In this document: piece after piece, positions 1 to 5,490 of the stretch
Position numbering within the stretch: position 1 is the stretch's first letter
How the letters are laid out: each line of letters begins with the position of its first letter
Source of the DNA: JAAXTT01 sp964530215
GTDB lineage: Bacteria; Bacillota; Desulfotomaculia; Desulfotomaculales; Desulfocucumaceae
Direction: 5' to 3'
Assembly: GCA_964530215.1 (NCBI GenBank)
Contig: CAZHAJ010000125.1
Coordinates: 1 to 5,625 of the forward strand
Length of the DNA: 5,625 nt
Program-made: the position numbers and the translations under genes
The notes under the pieces: model-generated
What the model was told of the DNA's origin: nothing
What the model saw: only the letters and a program-made list of their open reading frames with translations
Database searches by the model: none

Positions 1-71
1 ATATCCTGAAGGCAGGCAATCCTATATTTATAATTTCTGCTTGGGGATGGGGGGAAAATTGTGACAGGTAA
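1..71 (+). CDS. 3' end of an upstream gene, probably cbiT (cobalt-precorrin-6B C15-methyltransferase/decarboxylase)
   Basis: The frame read from base 3 is open to a TAA at 69-71 and encodes a hydrophobic strand followed by a short tail: ILKAGNPIFIISAWGWGENC and two more residues. A final strand of the type NPIFIIS is, from memory of the family, what closes CbiT and CbiE-CbiT proteins. CbiT methylates C15 and decarboxylates the C12 acetate side chain in the anaerobic corrin pathway, and it often precedes cbiL. The frame would overlap the GTG start of cbiL by 11 bases, in keeping with the other tight junctions here. Only 22 residues are visible, so identity rests on this one motif and on position. 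A competing frame from base 2 stops at 62-64 and would give a 4-base GTGA overlap, but its peptide matches nothing I recognise. Confidence 0.5.
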   Translation, partial: ILKAGNPIFIISAWGWGENCDR

Positions 72-798
72 ATTTTACGGGCTGGGGGTAGGACCAGGAG
101 ATCCGGAACTTATTACCTTAAAAACTTATAAAATTTTGGAAAAGGTGGATGTCCTCTGCTATCCAATCTCTAATGCCGACGGCAAGAGCCTAGCCATGCA
201 AGTTGTTAGTCGGTTGATAACTAAAAAGTATAAGTGCTTAGAGCTATCCTTCCCTATGACCACTGAAGTTGCGAAATTAGAGGAGAGTTGGGCAGAGGCA
301 GGGGAAAAGATTGCCCGAGAGATGCTGACCGGGCACCAAGTGGCCTTTATAACCATCGGTGATCCCATGTTGTACAGTACATATGGATATATTTTAAGAT
401 ATCTTTCAGTCAACTATCCTGAATTCAAGACGGAAACGGTTCCTGGTGTAATGTCATTGTCGGCAGCTGCTTCAGCCCTGGGTTTACCTTTAGTGGAAAG
501 CTATGAATCTTTAGCTATTCTTCCGGCTGCATATGGACTTGAATCTTTAAGGGATGTTATTGAGCAGTTTGATACAGTGATCTTGTTAAAAGTAAGTAAA
601 AAAATAACTGAGCTCATAAAGATATTGGAATCTCTTGAGATGAAAGAGAAGGCTGCTTTTATAAGTCGATGCGGTTATCCCGATCAGTTTATCACATACA
701 ATTTGGACATACTTAAACAACAGGAACCTGATTATATGTCTTTAATAATAATTAAGAAAAAAGGATTTGAAAATTTTAACCCGGAGGGGAACCGATGA
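61..798 (+). CDS. cbiL: CbiL, cobalt-factor II / precorrin-2 C20-methyltransferase
   Basis: This cytoplasmic SAM-dependent methyltransferase adds the C20 methyl to cobalt-sirohydrochlorin (cobalt-factor II), the first step after cobalt insertion. The 245-residue length is normal for the family. The N-terminal glycine loop GVGPGDPELITLK lies at residues 9-21. The SAM-binding loop around TIGDPMLYSTYGY is at 98-110, and VPGVMSLSAAAS at 127-138; together these mark the tetrapyrrole methylase fold. GDPMLYSTY followed by PGVMSLSAAA is typical of the CobI/CbiL branch rather than CbiF or CbiH. The start is GTG at 61: it puts the first strand (KFYGLGVGPG) at the usual distance from the N terminus, and a G-rich ribosome site lies at about 43-54. 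Its stop overlaps the cbiF start by four bases (ATGA). The sequence alone does not separate the cobalt-factor II from the metal-free precorrin-2 substrate. The neighbours cbiX, cbiG and cbiJ point to the anaerobic cobalt route. Confidence 0.95.
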   Translation: MTGKFYGLGVGPGDPELITLKTYKILEKVDVLCYPISNADGKSLAMQVVSRLITKKYKCLELSFPMTTEVAKLEESWAEAGEKIAREMLTGHQVAFITIGDPMLYSTYGYILRYLSVNYPEFKTETVPGVMSLSAAASALGLPLVESYESLAILPAAYGLESLRDVIEQFDTVILLKVSKKITELIKILESLEMKEKAAFISRCGYPDQFITYNLDILKQQEPDYMSLIIIKKKGFENFNPEGNR

Positions 799-1550
799 TA
801 TATTTTATCGGAGCTGGGCCAGGTGACCCAGAGTTAATAACAGTAAAGGGAGCCAAGATTCTGTCGGAAGCTCAAATAATTATATATGCGGGTTCCTTGG
901 TTAATCCTGCGGTGGTGGAGATTGGTAGTGCCGACGCAGAGGTATACAACAGTGCTGAAATGGATCTGGATGCCATTTTGGATATAATGGAACGCTCTTT
1001 TAGGGAAGGTAAAACTTTGGCCAGACTGCATACCGGGGATCCCTCTGTGTATGGGGCACTGCAAGAACAGATGGATGCCTTAACCTCAATGGGAATACCT
1101 TTTCAGGTGATCCCAGGGGTAAGTTCGCTATTCGCAGCGGCTGCTTCTATACCCCATGAACTTACCCTGCCAGGCATTACCCAAACTGTTATTCTTACCA
1201 GGCTAGAAGGGAGAACTCCGGTACCGGAAAAAGAAAGGTTAAAGGACCTTGCTAAACATCAAAGCACCATGGCAATATTTTTAAGCATAAATCAAATTGA
1301 ACGGGTAACAGAGGAACTACTCTCTGGGGGATACAGTCCGGACACAGGTGTGGTTGTTGTTGAAAAGGCATCATGGCCAGACCAGAAAGTTATCCGGGGG
1401 ACGTTGCAGGATATCGCCAAAAAAATAAAAGGCCTTGGGATAGTCAGACAGGCTTTAATATTGGTGGGAGATGTTTTCATGCGGGATTACCAGCTGTCAA
1501 AATTGTATGATAAAAATTTTTCTCATGGATACAGGACGGCAAAAGAATGA
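795..1550 (+). CDS. cbiF: CbiF, cobalt-precorrin-4 C11-methyltransferase
   Basis: CbiF transfers a methyl from SAM to C11 of cobalt-precorrin-4, giving cobalt-precorrin-5A, the substrate of the next gene product, CbiG. All family hallmarks are present in the 251 residues. These are YFIGAGPGDPELITVKG at 3-19, YAGSLVN at 31-37, and RLHTGDPSVYGA at 77-88 (SAM/substrate loop). They continue with IPGVSSLFAAAA at 106-117, then the TLPGITQTVILTR and EGRTPVPE segments (124-145) and KASWPDQKVIRGTL (191-204). The C-terminal SKLYDKNFSHGYR is at 235-247 and is close to diagnostic of CobM/CbiF. The ATG at 795 lies inside the cbiL stop (ATGA), with ribosome site GGAGGGG at 783-789 within the end of cbiL. 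The stop likewise overlaps the cbiG start by four bases. No anomaly is seen. Confidence 0.97.
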   Translation: MIYFIGAGPGDPELITVKGAKILSEAQIIIYAGSLVNPAVVEIGSADAEVYNSAEMDLDAILDIMERSFREGKTLARLHTGDPSVYGALQEQMDALTSMGIPFQVIPGVSSLFAAAASIPHELTLPGITQTVILTRLEGRTPVPEKERLKDLAKHQSTMAIFLSINQIERVTEELLSGGYSPDTGVVVVEKASWPDQKVIRGTLQDIAKKIKGLGIVRQALILVGDVFMRDYQLSKLYDKNFSHGYRTAKE

Positions 1551-2635
1551 AAATTGCAGTAGTGGCAGTTACTAATAAAGGAGTAGCTTTGGGTTTAAAA
1601 GTATCAAGCTATCTAAAGCAAAATGGACATCAGGTAGATATACTATCTCTGTCTTCCACACCTTCAGAAATTCACGGTGTTCAGTGGCAGGATCGATCTT
1701 TGAGTGAGATTATAGAAGAGCTTTTTACAAATTATCGTGCCTTGATAATGATTATGGCAATGGGTATTGTCATCAGAGTTATTGCTCCTCACATACAAAA
1801 TAAGTATATTGATCCCGCAGTGTTGGTGATAGATGAGGGAGGCACCTTTGTCATCAGTGCATTAAGCGGGCATATGGGTGGTGCCAATGACTTGGCTAGA
1901 CAGGTTGCCTCGGCAATAAACAGCGTTCCAGTAATTACTACTGCAACAGACGTGAATAATATTCCTGCAATTGATGTTATTGCTAGGGATTATAAATTAA
2001 AACCTGAGCCAATTTCCGGTATTAAAAGGATTAATTCAGCCCTTGCTAGGGGTGAAAAGGTATCTGTCTATTCTGAGATCAACATACCATTAGCCAGTTC
2101 TACTTCATTAATATTGAAAGACCCAGACTTATTTTCTTCAGAAGACAAAGGAATAAAGGTTTTGATTACCAACAAAAAAAATGTCATCTGTGGTGATTGG
2201 GATCTTATCCTTTATCCTGTCAACTTGGTTGTTGGTGTGGGATGCAAAAGGGGAGTAAGCAAAACTTTAATACTGCAGGAAATTGAAAAAGTTCTACACC
2301 AGGCAAACAGAAGTATGGCTTGTTTGAAAGCCTTGGCAACTTTTGACTTAAAAACTCAGGAAACAGGCCTAACGGAAGCCGCCGATTTTTTGGGAATTCC
2401 GTTATTGGGGTTTACTGCAGAGGAAATTGAGTCCTGTATCAACCTATATCAGCTTAATAAATCAAACAGCGTTATGGAGAGAATGGGAGTGGGTGGAGTA
2501 TGCGAACCGACAGCAATACTGGCTTGCCCCAAAGGGAAGCTATTGGTAGGCAAAACAAAAGGCCCAGGGATAACAGTGGCAGTAGCAGAGGAAGAATCAA
2601 AGTGGTGGGAATCGGACCAGGGTCAGAAGATTTAA
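1547..2635 (+). CDS. cbiG: CbiG, cobalt-precorrin-5A hydrolase
   Basis: CbiG opens the ring-A delta-lactone of cobalt-precorrin-5A and releases the C20 carbon with its methyl as acetaldehyde, a step specific to the anaerobic pathway. The 362 residues show the full three-part layout. The N-terminal domain has MGIVIRVIAPHIQNKYIDPA (72-91), VLVIDEGGTFVISALSGHMG (92-111), GANDLAR (112-118) and the TTATDVNNIPAIDVIA segment (131-146). A variable middle runs to about residue 225. The CobE-like C-terminal domain has VVGVGCKRG (228-236), MGVGGVCEPTAIL (313-325) and GKTKGPGITVAVA (335-347). The ATG at 1547 sits in the cbiF stop (ATGA). The last dozen residues, from SKWWESDQ on, have no family resemblance I recognise and are read from DNA that in another frame encodes the start of CbiH. 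The tail is therefore probably a product of overlap rather than selection on CbiG. Confidence 0.96.
   Translation: MKIAVVAVTNKGVALGLKVSSYLKQNGHQVDILSLSSTPSEIHGVQWQDRSLSEIIEELFTNYRALIMIMAMGIVIRVIAPHIQNKYIDPAVLVIDEGGTFVISALSGHMGGANDLARQVASAINSVPVITTATDVNNIPAIDVIARDYKLKPEPISGIKRINSALARGEKVSVYSEINIPLASSTSLILKDPDLFSSEDKGIKVLITNKKNVICGDWDLILYPVNLVVGVGCKRGVSKTLILQEIEKVLHQANRSMACLKALATFDLKTQETGLTEAADFLGIPLLGFTAEEIESCINLYQLNKSNSVMERMGVGGVCEPTAILACPKGKLLVGKTKGPGITVAVAEEESKWWESDQGQKI
2587..2592 (+). promoter_or_regulatory. Ribosome binding site deciding the cbiH start
   Basis: AGAGGA lies 9 bases before GTG 2602, inside the 3' end of cbiG. No comparably placed site precedes the first in-frame ATG at 2500. 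This, with protein alignment logic, supports GTG 2602 as the start. Confidence 0.5.
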
Positions 2636-3318
2636 TAGCACCAAGGGCATTACAGGCAATTAAAAGGGCCGATGTAGTGGTGGGTTATAAAACATATATT
2701 AATTTACTGAAGGGTTTAAAGCTGGATAATGAGATAATAAGTACAGGTATGACCAAAGAGATTGACCGCTGTGCGGCAGCAATTGAACTGGCATTAAGGG
2801 GAAGAGATGTGGCTGTCGTTTCCGGCGGTGATCCGGGAGTATATGGAATGGCAGGACTGGTGCTGGAAATGATTGATAAGGGAAATATAAATTTAGAAGT
2901 TGAAATTATTCCGGGTATTACATCAGCAAATGCCTCTGCTGCCAAATTGGGAGCACCCCTTATGCATGATTATGTAGTGATTAGTTTAAGTGACCTTTTG
3001 ACGCCTTGGGAATTAATTGAAAAACGTGTACATGCTGCAGCCATGGCAGATTTTATTGTTGTCTTATACAATCCCGCCAGTCATAAGCGATCCGAACAAA
3101 TCAAGAAAGCCGTTAAAATACTCGGGGAATATCGTTTAGGGTGCACCCCGGTGGGTATTGCAAGAAACACTGAAAGAGCTGACGAAGAAATAATCATAAC
3201 AGATCTTGATCATTTGACTGATCACAATATTGACATGCTCTGCACGGTAATTATCGGTAACAGCAATTCAAGGGTATCCGGCCGTTTTATAATTACCCCT
3301 AGGGGATATAAACTATGA
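2602..3318 (+). CDS. cbiH: CbiH, cobalt-precorrin-3 C17-methyltransferase (ring-contracting)
   Basis: CbiH methylates C17 of cobalt-factor III and drives contraction of the macrocycle to the corrin-sized ring, giving cobalt-precorrin-4, the CbiF substrate. Numbered from GTG 2602 there are 238 residues, the normal size. Motifs are VGIGPGSEDLIAPRA (2-16), VVGYKTYI (26-33), VVSGGDPGVYGMAG (72-85) and IIPGITSANASAAKLGAPL (102-120). Further on come DYVVISLSDLLTPWE (123-137), VLYNPASHKRS (154-164) and CTVIIGNSNSR (214-224). SDLLTPW and YNPASHKR are typical of the CobJ/CbiH branch. The open frame extends back to ATG 2500, but those extra residues (MRTDSNTGLPQREAIG...) are polar, unlike any methylase N terminus, and overlap the conserved CbiG C terminus. 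GTG 2602 places the first strand correctly and leaves a 34-base overlap with cbiG. GTG 2605 is a less likely alternative. The gene ends with an ATGA overlap into cbiJ. Confidence 0.93.
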   Translation: MVGIGPGSEDLIAPRALQAIKRADVVVGYKTYINLLKGLKLDNEIISTGMTKEIDRCAAAIELALRGRDVAVVSGGDPGVYGMAGLVLEMIDKGNINLEVEIIPGITSANASAAKLGAPLMHDYVVISLSDLLTPWELIEKRVHAAAMADFIVVLYNPASHKRSEQIKKAVKILGEYRLGCTPVGIARNTERADEEIIITDLDHLTDHNIDMLCTVIIGNSNSRVSGRFIITPRGYKL

Positions 3319-4079
3319 TTTTGATTGTTGGTGGAACATCAGACAGCAGAGAGATAGCTTGTCGTCTGAAAGAACATCAAATTAATGTCCTAATCAGCAG
3401 TGCCACATCAAACGGTTATAAGCTTGCAACTTTAGACGGGCTTAACGGTATACAAGGCCGATTGGACTGCCAGGGTATAATTAAAACGATTGACCTGCAT
3501 TCAATAAAGGTATTGGTGGATGCTTCACACCCTTATGCCGAAGAAGTAAGTAAAAATGCCGCAGCAGCTTGCATAGCAACGGGAGTCCCTTACATTCGTT
3601 ATTCCCGTCCGGTCAGTATTATTAAAGAAAATCCTTTACTGGTAACGGTAAGTGGGTATAAGCAAGCTGTTGAGAAAGCCTTTGAGATAGGTAACAGTAT
3701 TTTTCTGGCAGCAGGCAGTAAAAATGCCGGTTTATTTATTGAGACTGCTCAAAAGACAGGAAAAAGATTAATAGTAAGGGTTACCCCAGAACCTGATATC
3801 ATTAACATGCTGATAAAGCTGGGTGTAAATCCGGCAGATATAGTGGCAATGCAAGGTCCATTTAATGAAGAAATAAATAAAGCAATGTTTCGCTACTTTA
3901 AATCTGATATATTGGTAACAAAAGAAAGTGGTGAAGCAGGTGGATTTAATGAAAAGATTTCAGCTGCTTCAAAACTGGGAATTACTTCAGTGGTTATACA
4001 AAGACCATCTGAACCTGCCGGAGCAATAACTGGCATAGAAGAAACAGTACATAAAGCTTTATCTTTGGTAAAGACGTAA
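3315..4079 (+). CDS. cbiJ: CbiJ, cobalt-precorrin-6A reductase
   Basis: CbiJ is the pyridine-nucleotide-dependent reductase of cobalt-precorrin-6A, giving cobalt-precorrin-6B, the substrate of CbiT. The 254 residues match family length. An N-terminal Rossmann-like start LIVGGTSDSREIA is at 3-15, LVDASHPYAEEVS at 67-79, VPYIRYSRP at 91-99, a central MQGPF at 179-183 and LVTKESGEAGGFNEKI at 200-215. The DASHPYA and TKESG(x)3GF segments are the clearest CobK/CbiJ signatures. The ATG at 3315 overlaps the cbiH stop (ATGA), with AGGGG at 3301-3305 as a plausible ribosome site. A 28-base spacer separates the stop from cbiX, the only non-overlapping junction in the operon. That spacer holds the cbiX ribosome site and no visible promoter. 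Confidence 0.95.
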   Translation: MILIVGGTSDSREIACRLKEHQINVLISSATSNGYKLATLDGLNGIQGRLDCQGIIKTIDLHSIKVLVDASHPYAEEVSKNAAAACIATGVPYIRYSRPVSIIKENPLLVTVSGYKQAVEKAFEIGNSIFLAAGSKNAGLFIETAQKTGKRLIVRVTPEPDIINMLIKLGVNPADIVAMQGPFNEEINKAMFRYFKSDILVTKESGEAGGFNEKISAASKLGITSVVIQRPSEPAGAITGIEETVHKALSLVKT

Positions 4080-4107
4080 AAACATATACAGCTAGGAGTG
4101 AGGAATT

Positions 4108-4473
4108 ATGGAAACTGGTATTATATTGCTGGGGCATGGCAGTAGATCCAAAGATGCCCAACTTGTAGTCAATGATCTAGTTGTTCAGATTAAAAGGACC
4201 GGGTTATTTGACTTTGTTACCGGTGCAATGCTTCAGTTTAATAAACCTGACTTGGCCGTGGCAATGTCTGAAGTAGTATCCATGGGTGTTAAAAAAATAA
4301 TTGTGGTACCGCTTTTTATATTTAAGGGTATTCACATGCAAGAAGATATTCCGGAAATATTGGAGCAGGAACGTAAAAAATACCCTATGATCGAAATTCA
4401 GCTGGCTAATAACATCGGCTCAGATGACAGATTAACGGATATACTCATAGACAGGATTAGGGAGGTTATCTGA
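4108..4473 (+). CDS. cbiX: CbiX, short form (CbiXS-type) sirohydrochlorin cobaltochelatase
   Basis: CbiX inserts Co2+ into sirohydrochlorin, committing the tetrapyrrole to the anaerobic cobalamin route and making the CbiL substrate. At 121 residues it is about half the usual class II chelatase, which carries two such domains. This is the single-domain CbiXS type best known from archaea, where two copies form a homodimer. Both metal-binding histidines of the fold are present: His10 in LLGHGSRSKDA (7-17) and His76 in VPLFIFKGIHMQEDIP (67-82). There is no histidine-rich stretch and no C-terminal Fe-S cysteine motif such as some bacterial CbiX proteins carry. A strong ribosome site (AGGAGTGAGG, 4094-4103) precedes ATG 4108. 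The stop shares one base with the cbiC start (TGATG). By sequence alone the metal could be iron (SirB-like), but operon position argues for cobalt. Confidence 0.92.
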   Translation: METGIILLGHGSRSKDAQLVVNDLVVQIKRTGLFDFVTGAMLQFNKPDLAVAMSEVVSMGVKKIIVVPLFIFKGIHMQEDIPEILEQERKKYPMIEIQLANNIGSDDRLTDILIDRIREVI

Positions 4474-5093
4474 TGTACATTATTAAAGACCCCGGCGTCA
4501 TTGAGAAAAAAAGCATGTCCATTATTGAAGAAAGCCTGCCCTTTTTAAAGACGATTCCCGAGGGTGAGAGAGCAATAATAAAGAGAGTGATTCATACCAC
4601 CGGGGACCTGGATATTGCTTCCATGATAAAAATCTCATCCGGAGCAGTTAAGGCAGGAATTGCAGCTATAAAACAAGGCAAACCTATAATGACTGATGTT
4701 AATATGGTTAGAGTGGGTTTAAACTCTCGTCTTATGAATAATTTTGGTCTTGAAGGAATTTGTCTGATAAACGACCCGGAGGTAGTAGCAGAATCAAAAC
4801 AAAAAGGAATAACCAGAGCAATGTCTGCAATGAGCAGGGGAGCCAAGGATGTTAATGGGGGTATTATTGCAATAGGTAATGCACCCACTGCATTGTTCAC
4901 TCTGTGTAGCATGATTAAAGAAGGCAAGACAACTCCTTCCTTGGTTGTGGGCACCCCGGTGGGATTTGTGGGAGCTGCGGAGTCAAAAGAGATGCTGGTT
5001 GACGTTGGAGTCCAATATATAACCATACCGGGCAACAGAGGCGGTAGCACCATAGCTGCAGCCATCGTCAATGCCTTACTACTGATGGCTTAA
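4473..5093 (+). CDS. cbiC: CbiC, cobalt-precorrin-8 methylmutase
   Basis: CbiC moves the methyl group from C11 to C12 of cobalt-precorrin-8, producing cobyrinate, the last ring-modifying step before amidation. The 206 residues show the family features in order: the catalytic histidine in RVIHTTGD (His41), PIMTDVNMVRVG (71-82), IAIGNAPTALF (132-142), VVGTPVGFVGAAESKE (158-173) and a C-terminal IPGNRGGSTIAAAIVNAL (185-202). The GNAPTAL and GNRGGST glycine-rich segments are characteristic of CobH/CbiC. The ATG at 4473 overlaps the cbiX stop, and GGAGG at 4461-4465 provides the ribosome site. It appears to be the last gene of the operon: nothing credible is coded for the next 397 bases, and an intrinsic terminator starts about 120 bases downstream. 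Confidence 0.96.
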   Translation: MYIIKDPGVIEKKSMSIIEESLPFLKTIPEGERAIIKRVIHTTGDLDIASMIKISSGAVKAGIAAIKQGKPIMTDVNMVRVGLNSRLMNNFGLEGICLINDPEVVAESKQKGITRAMSAMSRGAKDVNGGIIAIGNAPTALFTLCSMIKEGKTTPSLVVGTPVGFVGAAESKEMLVDVGVQYITIPGNRGGSTIAAAIVNALLLMA

Positions 5094-5127
5094 GACCTAA
5101 TTTATCAGGGGTGACGGATTTATATAC

Positions 5128-5155
5128 AGAAGTCAGAAGTCAGAATCCAGAATTT
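5128..5155 (+). repeat. Degenerate heptanucleotide tandem repeat, four units
   Basis: Four consecutive 7-mers read AGAAGTC, AGAAGTC, AGAATCC, AGAATTT. The first two are identical and the others drift at their last bases while keeping AGAA. It lies in the non-coding stretch between cbiC and the operon terminator. Short heptamer arrays of this kind are known as dispersed intergenic repeats in some bacteria, such as the cyanobacterial STRR class. Whether this one is dispersed in its genome cannot be seen here, and no function is evident. Confidence 0.6.
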
Positions 5156-5209
5156 TAAGAAATGACTCTCTGTTAATTGTTGAGGTAAATCATTAGTTGA
5201 GAGTAAATA

Positions 5210-5312
5210 TCGAGCTGTGACCGACATAATAGTGTTGGTCACAGTTTTTTTTGCCCAAATATTTGTTATATAGTTATTATTTGTCATCATATTGATATGT
5301 ACATCCATATTT
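5210..5312 (+). repeat. Direct repeat copy A (terminator-bearing element, truncated by the gap)
   Basis: From TCGAGCTG at 5210 to the edge of the N gap, this segment aligns with 5323-5422. By hand count there are about 14 mismatches and one single-base indel over roughly 100 positions, so about 85% identity. It contains the intact hairpin and T-tract, then GCCCAAA, an AT-rich spacer, and TTGATATGTACATCCATAT. That last string corresponds to the left arm of the palindrome in copy B. The copy breaks off at the gap exactly where the right arm should follow. No open frame of interest crosses it. Confidence 0.9.
5213..5252 (+). terminator. Intrinsic terminator of the cbi operon
   Basis: Left arm CTGTGACCGACA (5215-5226) pairs with right arm TGTTGGTCACAG (5233-5244) over 12 base pairs, with a single G·U at 5223/5236. 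The loop is TAATAG, and eight T follow immediately (5245-5252). Outer pairing of A5213 with T5246 and G5214·T5245 is possible. This is a textbook Rho-independent terminator about 120 bases beyond the cbiC stop. On the opposite strand no T-run follows the stem, so it should act only on rightward transcription. Unusually, it is part of a repeated element. Confidence 0.88.
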
Positions 5313-5322
5313 NNNNNNNNNN
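5313..5322. other. Assembly gap (10 N)
   Basis: Ten undetermined bases separate the two direct-repeat copies. The round number suggests a placeholder, so the true length is unknown. The gap falls where copy A would enter the second arm of the long palindrome, a structure that commonly breaks sequencing or assembly. Confidence 0.97.
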
Positions 5323-5327
5323 TCGAG

Positions 5328-5365
5328 CTGGGACGGACATAAGAGTGTTAGTCATAGTTTTTTTT
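5328..5365 (+). terminator. Degenerate second copy of the terminator hairpin
   Basis: This is the counterpart of the hairpin at 5213-5252. T8 (5358-5365) and the loop position are kept, but the stem has G·A mismatches at 5331/5354 and 5335/5350 and G·U pairs at 5330/5355 and 5336/5349. None of the changes is compensatory. The longest uninterrupted paired block is only four base pairs, so termination is expected to be weak or absent. Confidence 0.45.
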
Positions 5366-5403
5366 GCCCAAACATTTATTTAAAGGTTATATTTACCATC
5401 ATA

Positions 5404-5432
5404 TTGATATATACATCCATATATGGTAATAT
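5404..5432 (+). promoter_or_regulatory. Candidate sigma-A-type promoter for the LysM gene
   Basis: TTGATA (5404-5409, five of six to the -35 consensus) is separated by 17 bases from TAATAT (5427-5432, four of six to -10). The latter is preceded by TGG, an extended -10 element. Transcription would begin near 5439, about 50 bases before the ATG at 5491. The region is so AT-rich that chance matches are likely, and no alternative promoter looks better. Confidence 0.35.
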
Positions 5433-5446
5433 ATGGATGTATATAT
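5407..5446. repeat. Perfect 18-bp-arm inverted repeat with 4-base loop
   Basis: ATATATACATCCATATAT (5407-5424) is the exact reverse complement of ATATATGGATGTATATAT (5429-5446), with GGTA between. There is no T-run on either side, so it is not an intrinsic terminator. It overlaps the spacer and -10 of the candidate promoter. It may be an operator for a dimeric regulator, or the terminal hairpin of the repeat element. Confidence 0.9.
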
Positions 5447-5480
5447 TCGATACTGCTGTGTAAAACTTATTGTATGAGAA

Positions 5481-5486
5481 AGGAGG
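5481..5486 (+). promoter_or_regulatory. Ribosome binding site of the LysM gene
   Basis: A full consensus AGGAGG (within AAAGGAGG, 5479-5486) stands four bases before ATG 5491. The spacing is slightly short, but the site is the strongest in the window and fixes the start. Confidence 0.8.
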
Positions 5487-5490
5487 ATAT

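Larger units (their letters stand above)
5323..5446 (+). repeat. Direct repeat copy B with complete terminal palindrome
   Basis: The first hundred bases (5323-5422) align with copy A. The remainder to 5446 completes a palindrome whose equivalent in copy A is hidden by the gap. If copy B is complete, the unit is about 124 bases: an imperfect hairpin plus T8 at the left, GCCCAAA, an AT-rich spacer, and a perfect long inverted repeat at the right. No coding potential is seen. It could be a non-autonomous mobile or palindromic repeat element, or a duplicated regulatory segment. Clear target-site duplications were not found. Confidence 0.75.

Noticed and set aside
2500..2601. N-terminal extension of CbiH from ATG 2500
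   Set aside because: The added residues are polar and unlike any methylase N terminus, and they overlap the conserved CbiG C-terminal motifs. GTG 2602 with an upstream AGAGGA gives the normal length.
4592..5071. 159-codon open frame on the minus strand
   Set aside because: It lies entirely antisense to the strongly conserved cbiC and is the reflection of its codons. There is no ribosome site or recognisable domain.
5165..5204. Hairpin ACTCTC...GAGAGT between the heptamer repeat and copy A
   Set aside because: There are only six outer pairs plus a weak four-pair inner stem across a large loop, with no T-run. Too weak to annotate.
5120..5308. 62-codon minus-strand open frame in the intergenic region
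   Set aside because: It runs through the heptamer repeat, terminator stem and direct repeat. The peptide is low-complexity and resembles no protein I know.
5210..5446. CRISPR array
   Set aside because: There are only two ~100-base degenerate units with no short constant repeat and unique spacer alternation, and no cas genes.
5094..5490. Cobalamin riboswitch
   Set aside because: No B12-box-like sequence was seen. A riboswitch for this operon would be expected upstream of its first gene, outside the window.
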